NCBI GenBank assembly: GCA_015066465.1
Contig: SVOI01000004.1
Coordinates: 1-64,000, forward strand
DNA from: Oscillospiraceae bacterium
Lineage (GTDB): Bacteria > Bacillota > Clostridia > Oscillospirales > Acutalibacteraceae
Reading direction: 5' to 3'
DNA length: 64,000 nucleotides
In this document: piece by piece, positions 43,673 to 52,159 of the stretch
Layout of the letters: every line of letters begins with the position of its first letter
How positions within the stretch are numbered: position 1 is the stretch's first letter
Notes under the pieces: model-generated
Databases searched by the model: none
What the model was told of the DNA's origin: nothing
The model's input: the letters and a program-made list of their open reading frames with translations, nothing else
Program-made: the position numbers and the translations under genes

Positions 43673-44830
43673 TTAATTGGTTGATTCGTAAATTTCAATT
43701 GCTTTATCTAAAATTGGGTTAAGACAATTTTCTATATAATTGTGTGTTTTAAACGTCCAATCAGAGCCGTGCATTGTTCGAATGATTGAAATATGTTTTG
43801 AATTTACATAGCCTTCATATAAATTGGCTGCAGAACCATCTATATCTAATGTTTTTTTACAACTGAATTCTTGATATAATTTTGTGCGCATAGTTTCTGT
43901 AAAAACGCCATCATTGGAGGATTGTATTACTATAATATCAGGTTCAAGTATTTTGATTTCTTTTATCAACAAGTTTATACAATTAGATGACATTTCTCTT
44001 GTGTGGCACAAACCTTTCTCTTTATCCGGTTCATTTTCGGGAACAAAAGCACATTTATAGAGATTGCATAATGTGTACCTTTTTAGTGCATCATTGACCC
44101 ACGGCACACCTTTTTTTGTGATTTTTGGCTGTGGCTTGTCCTTGCCCAAAAAATCTGCAAGTAAATATGCTAAAATATACTTAACTCCTCTGTAATGAGG
44201 ATTAACAGCGCGATCAGTCAGCGCAGGATGAATCACCGTTGAGATAACTTGTTCACTCGAAAAGCCTTCAATGCCAACCATAACAATTTTCGGAATGTTG
44301 TTTTCAACGCCATATAGTTCGCCTATTCTTGCACGGTCAAAAACAAATTTATCTATAATTTTATTACAATTACTGTATTTTACGTATTTTCTGCATTCGG
44401 CATAATGAGGGCAAGAGTTATTTGGACCAAACATTTCTTGGATTTTGTTTTTGTAAATTTCAAACATAGTAATTCCTCCGTTAGTTTTATTTTCTATAAA
44501 CTTTTTGAGTTCTTTGTTTAGCCATAAAGAAATATCATTCAAGCCTGAATACGAACATTCGGCTTTGGATACAGATAAAAGCTCTTTTTGGTTTTGATTA
44601 TTCCAAGGCTTTGAAATATAACACTCTCCAACAATATGAGCGGTGTCTTTACCGACATCAACAACATGTACTTTGTAATTGAAGATTGTTGATGTCGCAC
44701 AGCCATGTTGTTTATCTGTACCATAAGAACCGGTGAATATATTGGATACAGGTTTGTTATCTTTTTTGTTAACGAACCATTCATATTGTGGTAGTACTAT
44801 TTCTTTTTTTATCTCATTATCATTTGTCAC
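43673..44830 (-). CDS. Two-domain protein: unknown N-terminal domain plus uracil-DNA-glycosylase-like domain
   Basis: 385 residues from the GTG at 44830, which follows AAAAGGAG and a TTGACA-17-TATAAT promoter. Residues about 8-115 form a domain (YEWFVNKKDNKPVSNIFTGS) that also exists alone at 45503-45844. The rest resembles the UDG superfamily fold: IVMVGIEGFSS (substrate loop region), a long helical middle, ILEPDIIVIQSS and RTMHGSDWTF near the end, at the place of the UDG histidine loop. Cys residues (NNSCPHYAECRKY) could hold a metal or cluster. Assignment by pattern; activity unproven. Confidence 0.6.
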   Translation of the reverse strand: MTNDNEIKKEIVLPQYEWFVNKKDNKPVSNIFTGSYGTDKQHGCATSTIFNYKVHVVDVGKDTAHIVGECYISKPWNNQNQKELLSVSKAECSYSGLNDISLWLNKELKKFIENKTNGGITMFEIYKNKIQEMFGPNNSCPHYAECRKYVKYSNCNKIIDKFVFDRARIGELYGVENNIPKIVMVGIEGFSSEQVISTVIHPALTDRAVNPHYRGVKYILAYLLADFLGKDKPQPKITKKGVPWVNDALKRYTLCNLYKCAFVPENEPDKEKGLCHTREMSSNCINLLIKEIKILEPDIIVIQSSNDGVFTETMRTKLYQEFSCKKTLDIDGSAANLYEGYVNSKHISIIRTMHGSDWTFKTHNYIENCLNPILDKAIEIYESTN

Positions 44831-44927
44831 TTTTATTCTCCTTTTAATTATATATTTTTGTTTGAATACTGTCAAATTAATTGAATGTAGTTATACCTCC
44901 CATGCTTTTATAATCGTTTCAGTTTCG

Positions 44928-44986
44928 AAAGTTGGTCCGTTTTTGCGATATTTTTTCAAAATTTTTTCAAAAAGTGGACCAACTTT
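44928..44986. repeat. 11-bp inverted repeat in the divergent promoter region
   Basis: AAAGTTGGTCC (44928-44938) and GGACCAACTTT (44976-44986) are separated by 37 nt of T/A-rich sequence. The -10 (TATAAT) of the plus-strand gene follows about 22 nt later. Confidence 0.6.
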
Positions 44987-45043
44987 GAAGAATTAAACGA
45001 TTATATATAATAGAACTATAAAATTAATTTCAGGAGGAAGTTT

Positions 45044-45409
45044 ATGCGCAACTACAAAATGATTGCTATTAGCTACAATAAAGAGAATAAAAACATAGGA
45101 ATGAGTGCCCTTGACAAACTACTTCATGGCGAAAACGCTATTTTGCAAAAAGGCGATAAGATTATCTGGAGCAGAAAATCAAAACTGCTTGACGATTTAA
45201 AAAATTGTATTAAAAACAATCCTGAACAAGACAGGTGTGTGTTTGTAACTAAAATAAAAGCAAATCAAGGTAAAAAATATCATAAGAATCTTTACAGACC
45301 TGTTTATGCCGCTGTTAAGAACACTAATATTTCAGTAATTCTTCTTTTTGAATATCAAGACCATCTATACAGCAACGCCACTAATGCTGGATTGGAAATG
45401 TCTGTTTGA
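45044..45409 (+). CDS. Unknown protein, probably frameshifted near its end
   Basis: 121 residues with a strong CAGGAGGAAG ribosome site. No domain recognised; it is mostly alpha/beta (YKMIAISYNKENKNIGMS, CVFVTKIKANQGKKYHKN). After about 45360 the neighbouring frame continues with plausible protein (PLMLDWKCLFDLIVVEEKND, ending GKKYFK) to a stop at 45483-45485. That suggests an ancestral product of about 147 residues broken by a one-base indel at 45355-45365. Confidence 0.5.
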   Translation: MRNYKMIAISYNKENKNIGMSALDKLLHGENAILQKGDKIIWSRKSKLLDDLKNCIKNNPEQDRCVFVTKIKANQGKKYHKNLYRPVYAAVKNTNISVILLFEYQDHLYSNATNAGLEMSV

Positions 45410-45502
45410 TTTGATTGTTGTCGAAGAAAAAAATGATGAAAAAGTTATATTATCTCCAAATGAAGGTAAAAAATATTTTAAGTAAAGGTTGGCTAAAAAA
45501 CA

Positions 45503-45844
45503 ATGACTACAATAAAAACACCTCCATATAACTGGTTTGTAAATAAAAGTGATAACAAGCCTGTTACTAATATTTATTCCGGCTCTTGCGGTACAGACCC
45601 CAAAAAAGGTGTCGCACATTTAAAAACATTTAACTATAAAGTTTATGTTGTTGATATAGGTACAGAAAATGCAAAATTTGTTGCAGAGTGTTACTCTGTT
45701 GCCCCTTGGAATGCCGGATATAAAAAAGAAGATATTTCAAATAAAGAAGCTACTTGTTCAGTTAATGGTTTACTTGAGCTTAACGAGTGGTTAAACCAAG
45801 AACATAAAAAATTTATCGAGAAAGCAACGAGCAGACTTCACTAA
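45503..45844 (+). CDS. Stand-alone copy of the domain fused to the UDG-like protein
   Basis: 113 residues, roughly half identical to the N-terminal domain of the protein at 43673-44830. Shared blocks are WFVNK-x-DNKPV-x-NI, GTD, FNYKV, VVD-G, ECY, PWN and a final LNEWLNQEHKKFIE. The function of the domain is unknown. Finding it fused and alone within 1 kb on opposite strands suggests partner proteins or duplication. Confidence 0.65.
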   Translation: MTTIKTPPYNWFVNKSDNKPVTNIYSGSCGTDPKKGVAHLKTFNYKVYVVDIGTENAKFVAECYSVAPWNAGYKKEDISNKEATCSVNGLLELNEWLNQEHKKFIEKATSRLH

Positions 45845-45862
45845 TGATGTCTGCTCGTTTCT
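45828..45862. terminator. Terminator between convergent genes
   Basis: CGAGCAGAC pairs with GTCTGCTCG and is followed by TTTCTTTTA. It overlaps the last codons of the plus-strand gene. Confidence 0.7.
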
Positions 45863-45868
45863 TTTATT

Positions 45869-47065
45869 TCATCTATTTTTCAGTTCTGGAAAATTCAATT
45901 CATACCACGCTTTTTCACAAGCCAATTGCATTCGGGTTATACAAGCACACATCGGCCAGAGGTTTGTAGTATTTTTAAAATTCTCTATTAACTGCTCGGG
46001 TGCATTATGTTCTTTAAGCTTTTCTATATATTTTTCTTTTCTCTCGCCAAGACTCCACACACCGTGTTTCACAAAATCGAGGTAACTTTTAGCGCTGAAA
46101 CCTATTGCTGCAAGTTGTGAAATCAATTCTTCCCTCGTTACAAAAAAGTCGGGATTATCAAGATTTTTTAAACTCTTACCATTTTTAAAAGAAGCACAGT
46201 GATAAGCAAATATTCTGCATAAAGTATGAAAATCGCAATTTTTGATATTTCGCAATTCGTCAGCAAATTTTAAAATGCCTTCTTCATCTTTCTCGTCTTC
46301 TTCAACCATTTCTTTCGCTTTTTCAGATAAGTTCTTTAATGCTCTAAGATAAACCTCATTAGTGTACTGTTCTGTTTCTGGCTTTACTCCAATCTGTTTA
46401 TACATATTTCCAATATCGCTACACTGACAAGAATCATTCATATTAAATTCAAGATAAGATTCTTCATCAGATTTAACTGACTTAAATTTCTGATTTAATC
46501 TGTCCTCTATAAAAGGTCTTATTTCAGGTGCAATTTCAATTGAAAAATCAGGAGCTTTGGGATGTCGTAATGGTCCCCATGCAATAAATTTCAAACTATA
46601 TCCATCTTTAGTCATTTTTCTTTTGCACTTCGGGCAGAGCTTATCTTCAGCATCTATTCCGAAAACGTTGTCTTTAATCTCTTCATAAATTTTTGAACAC
46701 TCTTCGTTTTCGCAATAATAATGTGCTTTTAAAGGGTTAACGTTTGTTATTCCAAGTAAGTATGCAATAAGTGAGCTTGACAAATTACCTTCAACTAATA
46801 TAGGGTACCCTTTCTCGCGGGACAACTCTGCTATTTCTTTAAGAATCAGAAAATTGTGCGTAGTTTCAGTTACCTGAACATTATAAATTTCTGGTGCAAG
46901 CCACTCTAACCCAAGTTCAGTTACGCCATATAATTTTCCGAGTCTGTCACAACATAACTGCCAGATTTCTTTTGTTGCTTTTTCAATTTCTTCTTGTATT
47001 GGCGCAGAAAATCTTAATTTACCGCAAGTTTTACTTTCTTCTGGTGATATAATCTCAATATTCAT
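45869..47065 (-). CDS. Shortened PolC-like (DNA polymerase III alpha, Gram-positive type) protein without intact catalytic motif
   Basis: 398 residues, against about 1400 for PolC. Residues 86-178 follow PolC's palm: GYPILVEGNLSSSLIAYLLG stands where PolC has GYLVGSRGSVGSS-type sequence, then NVNPLKAHYYC. Zinc-finger Cys are at 118, 123, 144 and 147, then APDFSIEI where PolC has PDIDLNF. The second catalytic Asp is Ser. Residues 270-393 follow PolC's fingers/thumb end (TREELISQLAAIGFSAKSYL, LIENFKNTTNLWPMCACITR). PHP, exonuclease, OB and the third Asp region are absent or reduced. It is probably a non-catalytic DNA- or protein-binding derivative. Its promoter carries a degenerate copy of the island box. 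Confidence 0.7.
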   Translation of the reverse strand: MNIEIISPEESKTCGKLRFSAPIQEEIEKATKEIWQLCCDRLGKLYGVTELGLEWLAPEIYNVQVTETTHNFLILKEIAELSREKGYPILVEGNLSSSLIAYLLGITNVNPLKAHYYCENEECSKIYEEIKDNVFGIDAEDKLCPKCKRKMTKDGYSLKFIAWGPLRHPKAPDFSIEIAPEIRPFIEDRLNQKFKSVKSDEESYLEFNMNDSCQCSDIGNMYKQIGVKPETEQYTNEVYLRALKNLSEKAKEMVEEDEKDEEGILKFADELRNIKNCDFHTLCRIFAYHCASFKNGKSLKNLDNPDFFVTREELISQLAAIGFSAKSYLDFVKHGVWSLGERKEKYIEKLKEHNAPEQLIENFKNTTNLWPMCACITRMQLACEKAWYELNFPELKNR

Positions 47066-47094
47066 ATTAACAACTCCTGTTTCTTGTTTACTAT

Positions 47095-47128
47095 ATTATA
47101 CAAAGCTCTATATCCCAAAAAGTGTACA
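47095..47128 (-). promoter_or_regulatory. Island-type promoter box (degenerate) of the PolC-like gene
   Basis: On the minus strand TGTACA-N6-GGGATA (47111-47128), then 10 nt, then TATAAT (47095-47100). Spacing is as in the other island boxes, but the right half-site is poor. Confidence 0.4.
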
Positions 47129-47196
47129 TCAGACAATCCAAAATAGTTGAAAACGGATATTCTTGTATGATATAATGTAGCAAATGGGGTGGTTTT

Positions 47197-48393
47197 GTGC
47201 TTAAATATGAAAAATTATCAAGTGAAATTACAGAAAAAATAGAAAATGACAGAGCGAATAACACTCTGCCGAAATTAGCTTTTGATGAAAGTAAGGTTCT
47301 GAGAAGAGATAATGAAAGGGACAAGGCAACAATTATAAGAACGCCATTTATCCGTGATATTGATAAAATAATACACTGCCCTTTTTACAATCGTTATGCA
47401 GACAAAACACAGGTTCTTTCATTTTATAAAAATGATGATATAACAAGACGTGCTTTGCACGTTCAGTTAGTTTCACGAATTGCAAGAACTATTGGTAAGG
47501 CACTCAACCTAAATCTTGATTTGATTGAGGCTATTGCTTTAGGACACGATATTGGTCACACACCTTTTGGTCACGCTGGTGAAGAGTTTTTAGATGACCT
47601 GTATTTTGAGCATACCAAGAGACATTTCAGCCATAATATACATTCAGTTCGTGTACTTGATAAGATTTTTCCGTATAATATCAGTTTACAGACTCTCAAC
47701 GGAATTGCCGCTCACGATGGTGAAATGGAATTATGTGAATATCATCCAAAACCACTTGAGAATTTCAAAGACTTTGACGAACAGATTGAAGCTTGTTACA
47801 TAGACAAAACAAATGTAAGAAAGCTTTTAGTTCCCGCAACACTTGAAGGCTGTGTAATGCGTATATCAGATATAATTGCATACTTGGGTAAGGACAGACA
47901 GGATGCTGACAGAGCAAAGATTATCAGCAACAGAGATTTTGATGACGGCACAATAGGAATTTATAATGCCCAGATTATAAATAATCTTATTGTAAATATT
48001 GTTGAAAACAGTTATGGAAAGCCGTATATTAAAATGGACGAAGAGCATTTTGAAGCTTTGAAAAAGGCTAAAGCAGATAACTATGCTCTCATTTATAAAC
48101 AAGAAGCTGTTGGTGAAGCCTACAAAACTGTAAAGCCGATGATGACTGAGCTCTACGAGAAGCTGCTTGAGGATTTAATAAGTAAAAACAAGACTTCACC
48201 TATCTTCACTCATCATATAGACTATGTGAATGAAGCACATTATAAAAGAGAAATTCCATATGAAGAGACAGAACCAAACCAGATAGTTGTTGACTATATC
48301 GCGAGTATGACCGACGATTATTTCGTTGATATTTACAACTATATTTTTCCGAATAGCACAAAGAAAATTGAGTATAAGGGGTATTTCGAATGA
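47197..48393 (+). CDS. dGTPase-family HD-domain triphosphohydrolase
   Basis: 398 residues from a GTG with GGGGTGG upstream. dGTPase features: NRYADKTQVLSF, RALHVQLVSRIARTIG, and the HD metal site GHDIGHTPFGHAG (near 112), later GIAAHDGE. The family hydrolyses dGTP or other dNTPs to deoxynucleosides and triphosphate. Relatives have been reported to act in phage defence by dNTP depletion. It overlaps the next gene by 4 nt (ATGA), so both are co-translated. The promoter is TTGAAA/TATAAT. Confidence 0.88.
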   Translation: MLKYEKLSSEITEKIENDRANNTLPKLAFDESKVLRRDNERDKATIIRTPFIRDIDKIIHCPFYNRYADKTQVLSFYKNDDITRRALHVQLVSRIARTIGKALNLNLDLIEAIALGHDIGHTPFGHAGEEFLDDLYFEHTKRHFSHNIHSVRVLDKIFPYNISLQTLNGIAAHDGEMELCEYHPKPLENFKDFDEQIEACYIDKTNVRKLLVPATLEGCVMRISDIIAYLGKDRQDADRAKIISNRDFDDGTIGIYNAQIINNLIVNIVENSYGKPYIKMDEEHFEALKKAKADNYALIYKQEAVGEAYKTVKPMMTELYEKLLEDLISKNKTSPIFTHHIDYVNEAHYKREIPYEETEPNQIVVDYIASMTDDYFVDIYNYIFPNSTKKIEYKGYFE

Positions 48394-49895
48394 GTTTTAA
48401 TTTTTCAAAATCAAAATACTGCGGTCTCTGGCAATGTCCGAAAATTGCCTGGTTAAGAAAATATAAACCCGAAGAAATGACCATTGATGGTAGTGTAATA
48501 ACACGAATGGAAGAAGGTAACGTTGTTGGTGACCTTGCTATGGGTCTTTTTGGTGATTTTGTAGAGGTCACTGCTTATAATGGCGACAAAATCGACCTTT
48601 CAAAAATGATTGAAAACACCAAAGCAGAAATAGAAAAAGGCACACCTGTTATATGTGAAGCATCTTTTGATTATAACGGACTTTACTGTGCGGTTGATAT
48701 CCTCAGAAAAGAAAATGATGGCTGGGCAATTTACGAAGTAAAAAGCTCAACAAAAGAAAAAAAGGATGTTTATGCGGCAGACGTTGCATATCAGAAATAC
48801 GTACTTGAAAATTGTGGCATAAACGTTACAGGTACATATCTTGTGTGCATAAATAATGAATATGTATTTGATGGCACACTCGACATTCACAAGCTTTTCA
48901 AAATTACCGATATAAGCGAAACTGTATTTTTTGAAAGTGCAAACGTCAAAACAAATCTTAATGTTGCCGAATTAATTTTAAAGTCAGAAGATGAACCGCC
49001 GATTGATTTGTCTACCGCTTGTAAAAACCCATATATGTGTTCTTTCTGGAAATATTGCTCAAAACATATTCCTTCACCATCTGTTTTTGACCTTTATGGT
49101 AAAGCTTTACACTTTGATAAAAAAATAGATTACTATAAAAAAGGCAAAATAAGATATGAAGATTTAATAAATGAACCTAAAATCACAAACGAAAAGCTAA
49201 TTCGTCAGATGTCATATTATCTTGAAGATAAAGGCACTTATGTTGATAAAGCTGGTTTAGGTGAGTTTTTAAACACACTCTCTTACCCGATTTATTTCCT
49301 TGATTTTGAAACTGTCAGACCAATTATTCCAGAATATATCGGCACAAAGCCTTATGCTCAGATTCCGTTCCAATATTCTTTACACTACATAGAAAAAGAG
49401 GGCGGCGAATTAAAGCACAAGGAATTTTTAGCAGAGTCTGGCACAGACCCAAGAAGAGCAATTGCAGAAAGACTTTGCGAAGATATACCAATGAATGTTT
49501 GTGTTACTGCATATAGCAAAAGTTTTGAATGTGACAGGCTTAAGGAACTTGCTGAAACATTCCCTGATTTAGCTGAGCATTTACTAAACATTGCAAGTAA
49601 TATTATAGACCTCATCGTACCTTTCAGAAGCGGATATTATTATAACAAAGCTATGGGCGGAAGCTTTTCTATTAAAAGTGTTTTACCTGCTATCTTCCCA
49701 GATGACCCTGCACTTAATTACAAAAATCTTGAACAGATACACAATGGCGGTGAAGCTATGAGCATATTCCCGAAAATCAAGGATATGCCAAAAGAAGAAC
49801 AAGAATCCACCCGCCACAATCTTCTCAAATATTGCGAATTAGATACATACGCAATGGTTAAGGTTTGGGAAGAGTTAAGACGAGTGATGGAATAG
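48390..49895 (+). CDS. DUF2779-domain protein (nuclease-like)
   Basis: 501 residues. The N-terminal third has a Cas4/PD-(D/E)XK-like pattern (SKSKYCGLWQCPKIAWLRKY; GLYCAVDILRKENDGWAIYE followed by VKSS) and Cys residues that could hold an iron-sulfur cluster (KNPYMCSFWKYCSKH). The C-terminal part is DUF2779 with an RNase H-like exonuclease pattern (YFLDFETVRP near 300, YSKSFECDRLKEL, LKYCELDTYAMVKVW). It is coupled to the dGTPase, so the pair probably acts on one nucleic-acid process. Confidence 0.85.
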   Translation: MSFNFSKSKYCGLWQCPKIAWLRKYKPEEMTIDGSVITRMEEGNVVGDLAMGLFGDFVEVTAYNGDKIDLSKMIENTKAEIEKGTPVICEASFDYNGLYCAVDILRKENDGWAIYEVKSSTKEKKDVYAADVAYQKYVLENCGINVTGTYLVCINNEYVFDGTLDIHKLFKITDISETVFFESANVKTNLNVAELILKSEDEPPIDLSTACKNPYMCSFWKYCSKHIPSPSVFDLYGKALHFDKKIDYYKKGKIRYEDLINEPKITNEKLIRQMSYYLEDKGTYVDKAGLGEFLNTLSYPIYFLDFETVRPIIPEYIGTKPYAQIPFQYSLHYIEKEGGELKHKEFLAESGTDPRRAIAERLCEDIPMNVCVTAYSKSFECDRLKELAETFPDLAEHLLNIASNIIDLIVPFRSGYYYNKAMGGSFSIKSVLPAIFPDDPALNYKNLEQIHNGGEAMSIFPKIKDMPKEEQESTRHNLLKYCELDTYAMVKVWEELRRVME

Positions 49896-49950
49896 TTGAT
49901 TATGCAAAATTATTTTGATGTAATAATGGAAAACAACCAGGAGACAAACA

Positions 49951-50829
49951 ATGGATATAAAATTATTTTATGAAAAAACATACGAGTACTTAGTCGAAAA
50001 AGCAAAGAACAATAATGTTAATGAAGAAAAATTACAAGAATATTTTACACCAAAAACAGGTAATGGTGAAATTTTTAGAAAACGACCTGAAAAAACCTTA
50101 AATAATCTGCTTTTCAGACTTGCGTTTCACACTCAAAATAGCGGACAAAAAAAGAATGTAATAAAATTTCCAACTACAAATTCAGAATATGATACAACAC
50201 GAGAAAATTTATTTTCTGAAATTTTCTGCAATTATGACCCTGCTAACATCTTAGAAACATATAAAAATGGAGATGAACTTTTTAATAGATTTATTTGTGA
50301 TTTGGGTTACGAAAAATTAAGTAAAAAAAGCAAAACGGGTGACCATAAAAAATCAATCCCTTACAAATATTGCAACAGTATATATTCTTCCGCTTCTTTT
50401 TTACTTCAATTTGAAAGTTATGATGAAGTCATATCTAAATTAAAGTCATTAGGTGAATTTTCTCCGATATATTTATCTTATGAATTACCTGAATTTGGAA
50501 TTGCACTCGCTTGTGATTTTATTAAAGAACTCGACGAAGATTTCAATGATTTTCCAAAACCAGATACTCATATACTTGAATTCCTTTTTGACCTTGGTCT
50601 TATTAATAAAAAATCTGGTGACGAAGCTAAATATAAAGCAATAAAGAAAATGAAAGAACTCGTTGATGATATTAAACAATTTGATAATTCTATGACATCT
50701 TACAAATTGGATAAAATCATTTGGTTGATTTCCACTGAATATTTTTACAATGACAACGGCACCAAAAATAGCGGCAATGCTAAAAGAAACGCCTTCGTCA
50801 AATACATAAAAAACATTTGTAAAATTTAA
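49951..50829 (+). CDS. HhH-GPD-like protein (possible DNA glycosylase fold)
   Basis: 292 residues, mostly helical. The segment GIALACDFIKELDED, then FPKPDTHILEFLFDLGL (about 190-220), resembles the Gly/Pro-x-Asp loop of helix-hairpin-helix DNA glycosylases, where the Asp is catalytic. Other parts are not recognised. It is 55 bp after the DUF2779 gene with a CAGGAG ribosome site, so it may share that transcript. The glycosylase link is a pattern-based inference. Confidence 0.5.
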   Translation: MDIKLFYEKTYEYLVEKAKNNNVNEEKLQEYFTPKTGNGEIFRKRPEKTLNNLLFRLAFHTQNSGQKKNVIKFPTTNSEYDTTRENLFSEIFCNYDPANILETYKNGDELFNRFICDLGYEKLSKKSKTGDHKKSIPYKYCNSIYSSASFLLQFESYDEVISKLKSLGEFSPIYLSYELPEFGIALACDFIKELDEDFNDFPKPDTHILEFLFDLGLINKKSGDEAKYKAIKKMKELVDDIKQFDNSMTSYKLDKIIWLISTEYFYNDNGTKNSGNAKRNAFVKYIKNICKI

Positions 50830-50841
50830 TATAAAGTAAAA

Positions 50842-50877
50842 CCACCCGACTATTGAAAACAAATTCAATAGTCGGGG
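50842..50877. terminator. Terminator with CGACTATTGAA stem
   Basis: CCCGACTATTGAA pairs with TTCAATAGTCGGG between convergent genes. A near-copy (CAATAGTCGGGG) closes the hairpin at 60106-60137. Confidence 0.75.
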
Positions 50878-50887
50878 AGTTTTATAC

Positions 50888-51445
50888 TCACTTAACTTCA
50901 ACCTTTTTTAAATCAATATAAAGTTCTGATGAATAATCTTGTCCGAATAAATCGTCAATATAAATATAGTAATCTTTTTCTTCATCCATTGAAAAAGCGT
51001 TTGTGGCAATATAAGGGTCATAACCATTGCAAGGACCGTCATCCACACCATAAATCATAATCGAATTACCATCATAATTCAACCCTATCATACCATCCAT
51101 ATATTCGTTTTCATATAAATCTAACACTACTTTTTCACCATTAAAAATGGAATAAAATGCTTTTTGGATTTTTAGTAACATAGTTCTTGTCAAAAAATCC
51201 TCACAACACTCTTCGTTCTCACCATCCTCATACATATAGCCTATGTATTTATCCAAAGCTGTTATTCTTCCGTCAGCCTCGAACATAGTATTTTTTGAAA
51301 ATGCAAAATCTTTAATTGTATCTCGCATAGCATTTTTAGCTTTTTCAAATGTTTCAAATGCAGAGACTGTTGTTTTCAAATCCGCCTTTGTGTCGCACTC
51401 ATCCGGCAACGATGTCTTTACTGATAATACCCATAATTCTTTCAT
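50888..51445 (-). CDS. Unknown acidic cytosolic protein
   Basis: 185 residues, strongly acidic, no signal or membrane segment. Features are ELWVLSVKTSLPDECDTKAD at the start and a C-terminal YYIYIDDLFGQDYSSELYID. The first part resembles a short ferredoxin-like strand-helix unit. Function unknown. It has a clear island-type promoter box and stands alone as a transcription unit. Confidence 0.6.
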   Translation of the reverse strand: MKELWVLSVKTSLPDECDTKADLKTTVSAFETFEKAKNAMRDTIKDFAFSKNTMFEADGRITALDKYIGYMYEDGENEECCEDFLTRTMLLKIQKAFYSIFNGEKVVLDLYENEYMDGMIGLNYDGNSIMIYGVDDGPCNGYDPYIATNAFSMDEEKDYYIYIDDLFGQDYSSELYIDLKKVEVK

Positions 51446-51477
51446 AATATAAACCTCTTTTCTTATTTGGTAACTAT

Positions 51478-51511
51478 ATTATAAAACACCCAATGCACCA
51501 GTTTCGGTACA
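51478..51511 (-). promoter_or_regulatory. Island-type promoter box of the gene at 50888-51445
   Basis: On the minus strand TGTACC-GAAACT-GGTGCA (51494-51511), then 10 nt, then TATAAT (51478-51483). No TTGACA-like -35. Confidence 0.65.
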
Positions 51512-51523
51512 TCGGGTGAAAAA

Positions 51524-51979
51524 TTACTGTTCTTTCACAACAATCTTTTCAAGATATCTATTGAGCGAAAAGGCGTGTGTTGCAATTTCTTCTAAATCTT
51601 CGGGAATTGTAACTTCCTTAAGTCCTGTGTATGCAAAGGACATATAGCCTAACTCTGTTACGCAATCAGGAACTGTAATACTCTTTAATGCCTGACAACC
51701 ATTAAAGGCACATTTGCCAATTTTAGTAACTGAACCATCATCTGGAATAACGCTGTTTTTGCAACCTAAAACAAGTGTTTTGGTAGCGGTTTCAATAAGG
51801 CAGTTACCTGCACTGTGGTAATAAGGATTCCCTTCTTCAACTTCAATAGTTTCAATATCATCGGTTATACCAAGAGCCATATAAAATTCATCATCAATAT
51901 CTGTCATATCTTCCGGAAACACAAGATGGGGGCAATTTAATTCATCAATATACTTTAAAACACCATTTTCAATTTTCAT
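51524..51979 (-). CDS. BspA-like leucine-rich-repeat protein (LRR_5)
   Basis: 151 residues with LRR_5/BspA repeats: IGKCAFNGCQALKSITVPDC, VTELGYMSFAYTGLKEVTIP and LEEIATHAFSLN. Unlike most BspA proteins it has no signal peptide and is short, so it is intracellular and probably protein-binding. Its promoter has the island-type box. Confidence 0.8.
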   Translation of the reverse strand: MKIENGVLKYIDELNCPHLVFPEDMTDIDDEFYMALGITDDIETIEVEEGNPYYHSAGNCLIETATKTLVLGCKNSVIPDDGSVTKIGKCAFNGCQALKSITVPDCVTELGYMSFAYTGLKEVTIPEDLEEIATHAFSLNRYLEKIVVKEQ

Positions 51980-52011
51980 AACACAAACCCCTTTTCTTAA
52001 GCTTTGAGTTT

Positions 52012-52045
52012 ATTATATGAAACCTGATGCACTGAAATTGGTGCA
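52012..52045 (-). promoter_or_regulatory. Island-type promoter box of the LRR gene
   Basis: On the minus strand TGCACC-AATTTC-AGTGCA (52028-52045), then 10 nt, then TATAAT (52012-52017). Confidence 0.65.
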
Positions 52046-52159
52046 TTAATTTTCATTTAATAATTTTCTAAACTATATAATTTTTGCAGATAAAGTCAGC
52101 TATTTTCGCTCTTTTTACAATATTATATAGCCTATAAAACCTGTCGTATTGTATCAATT

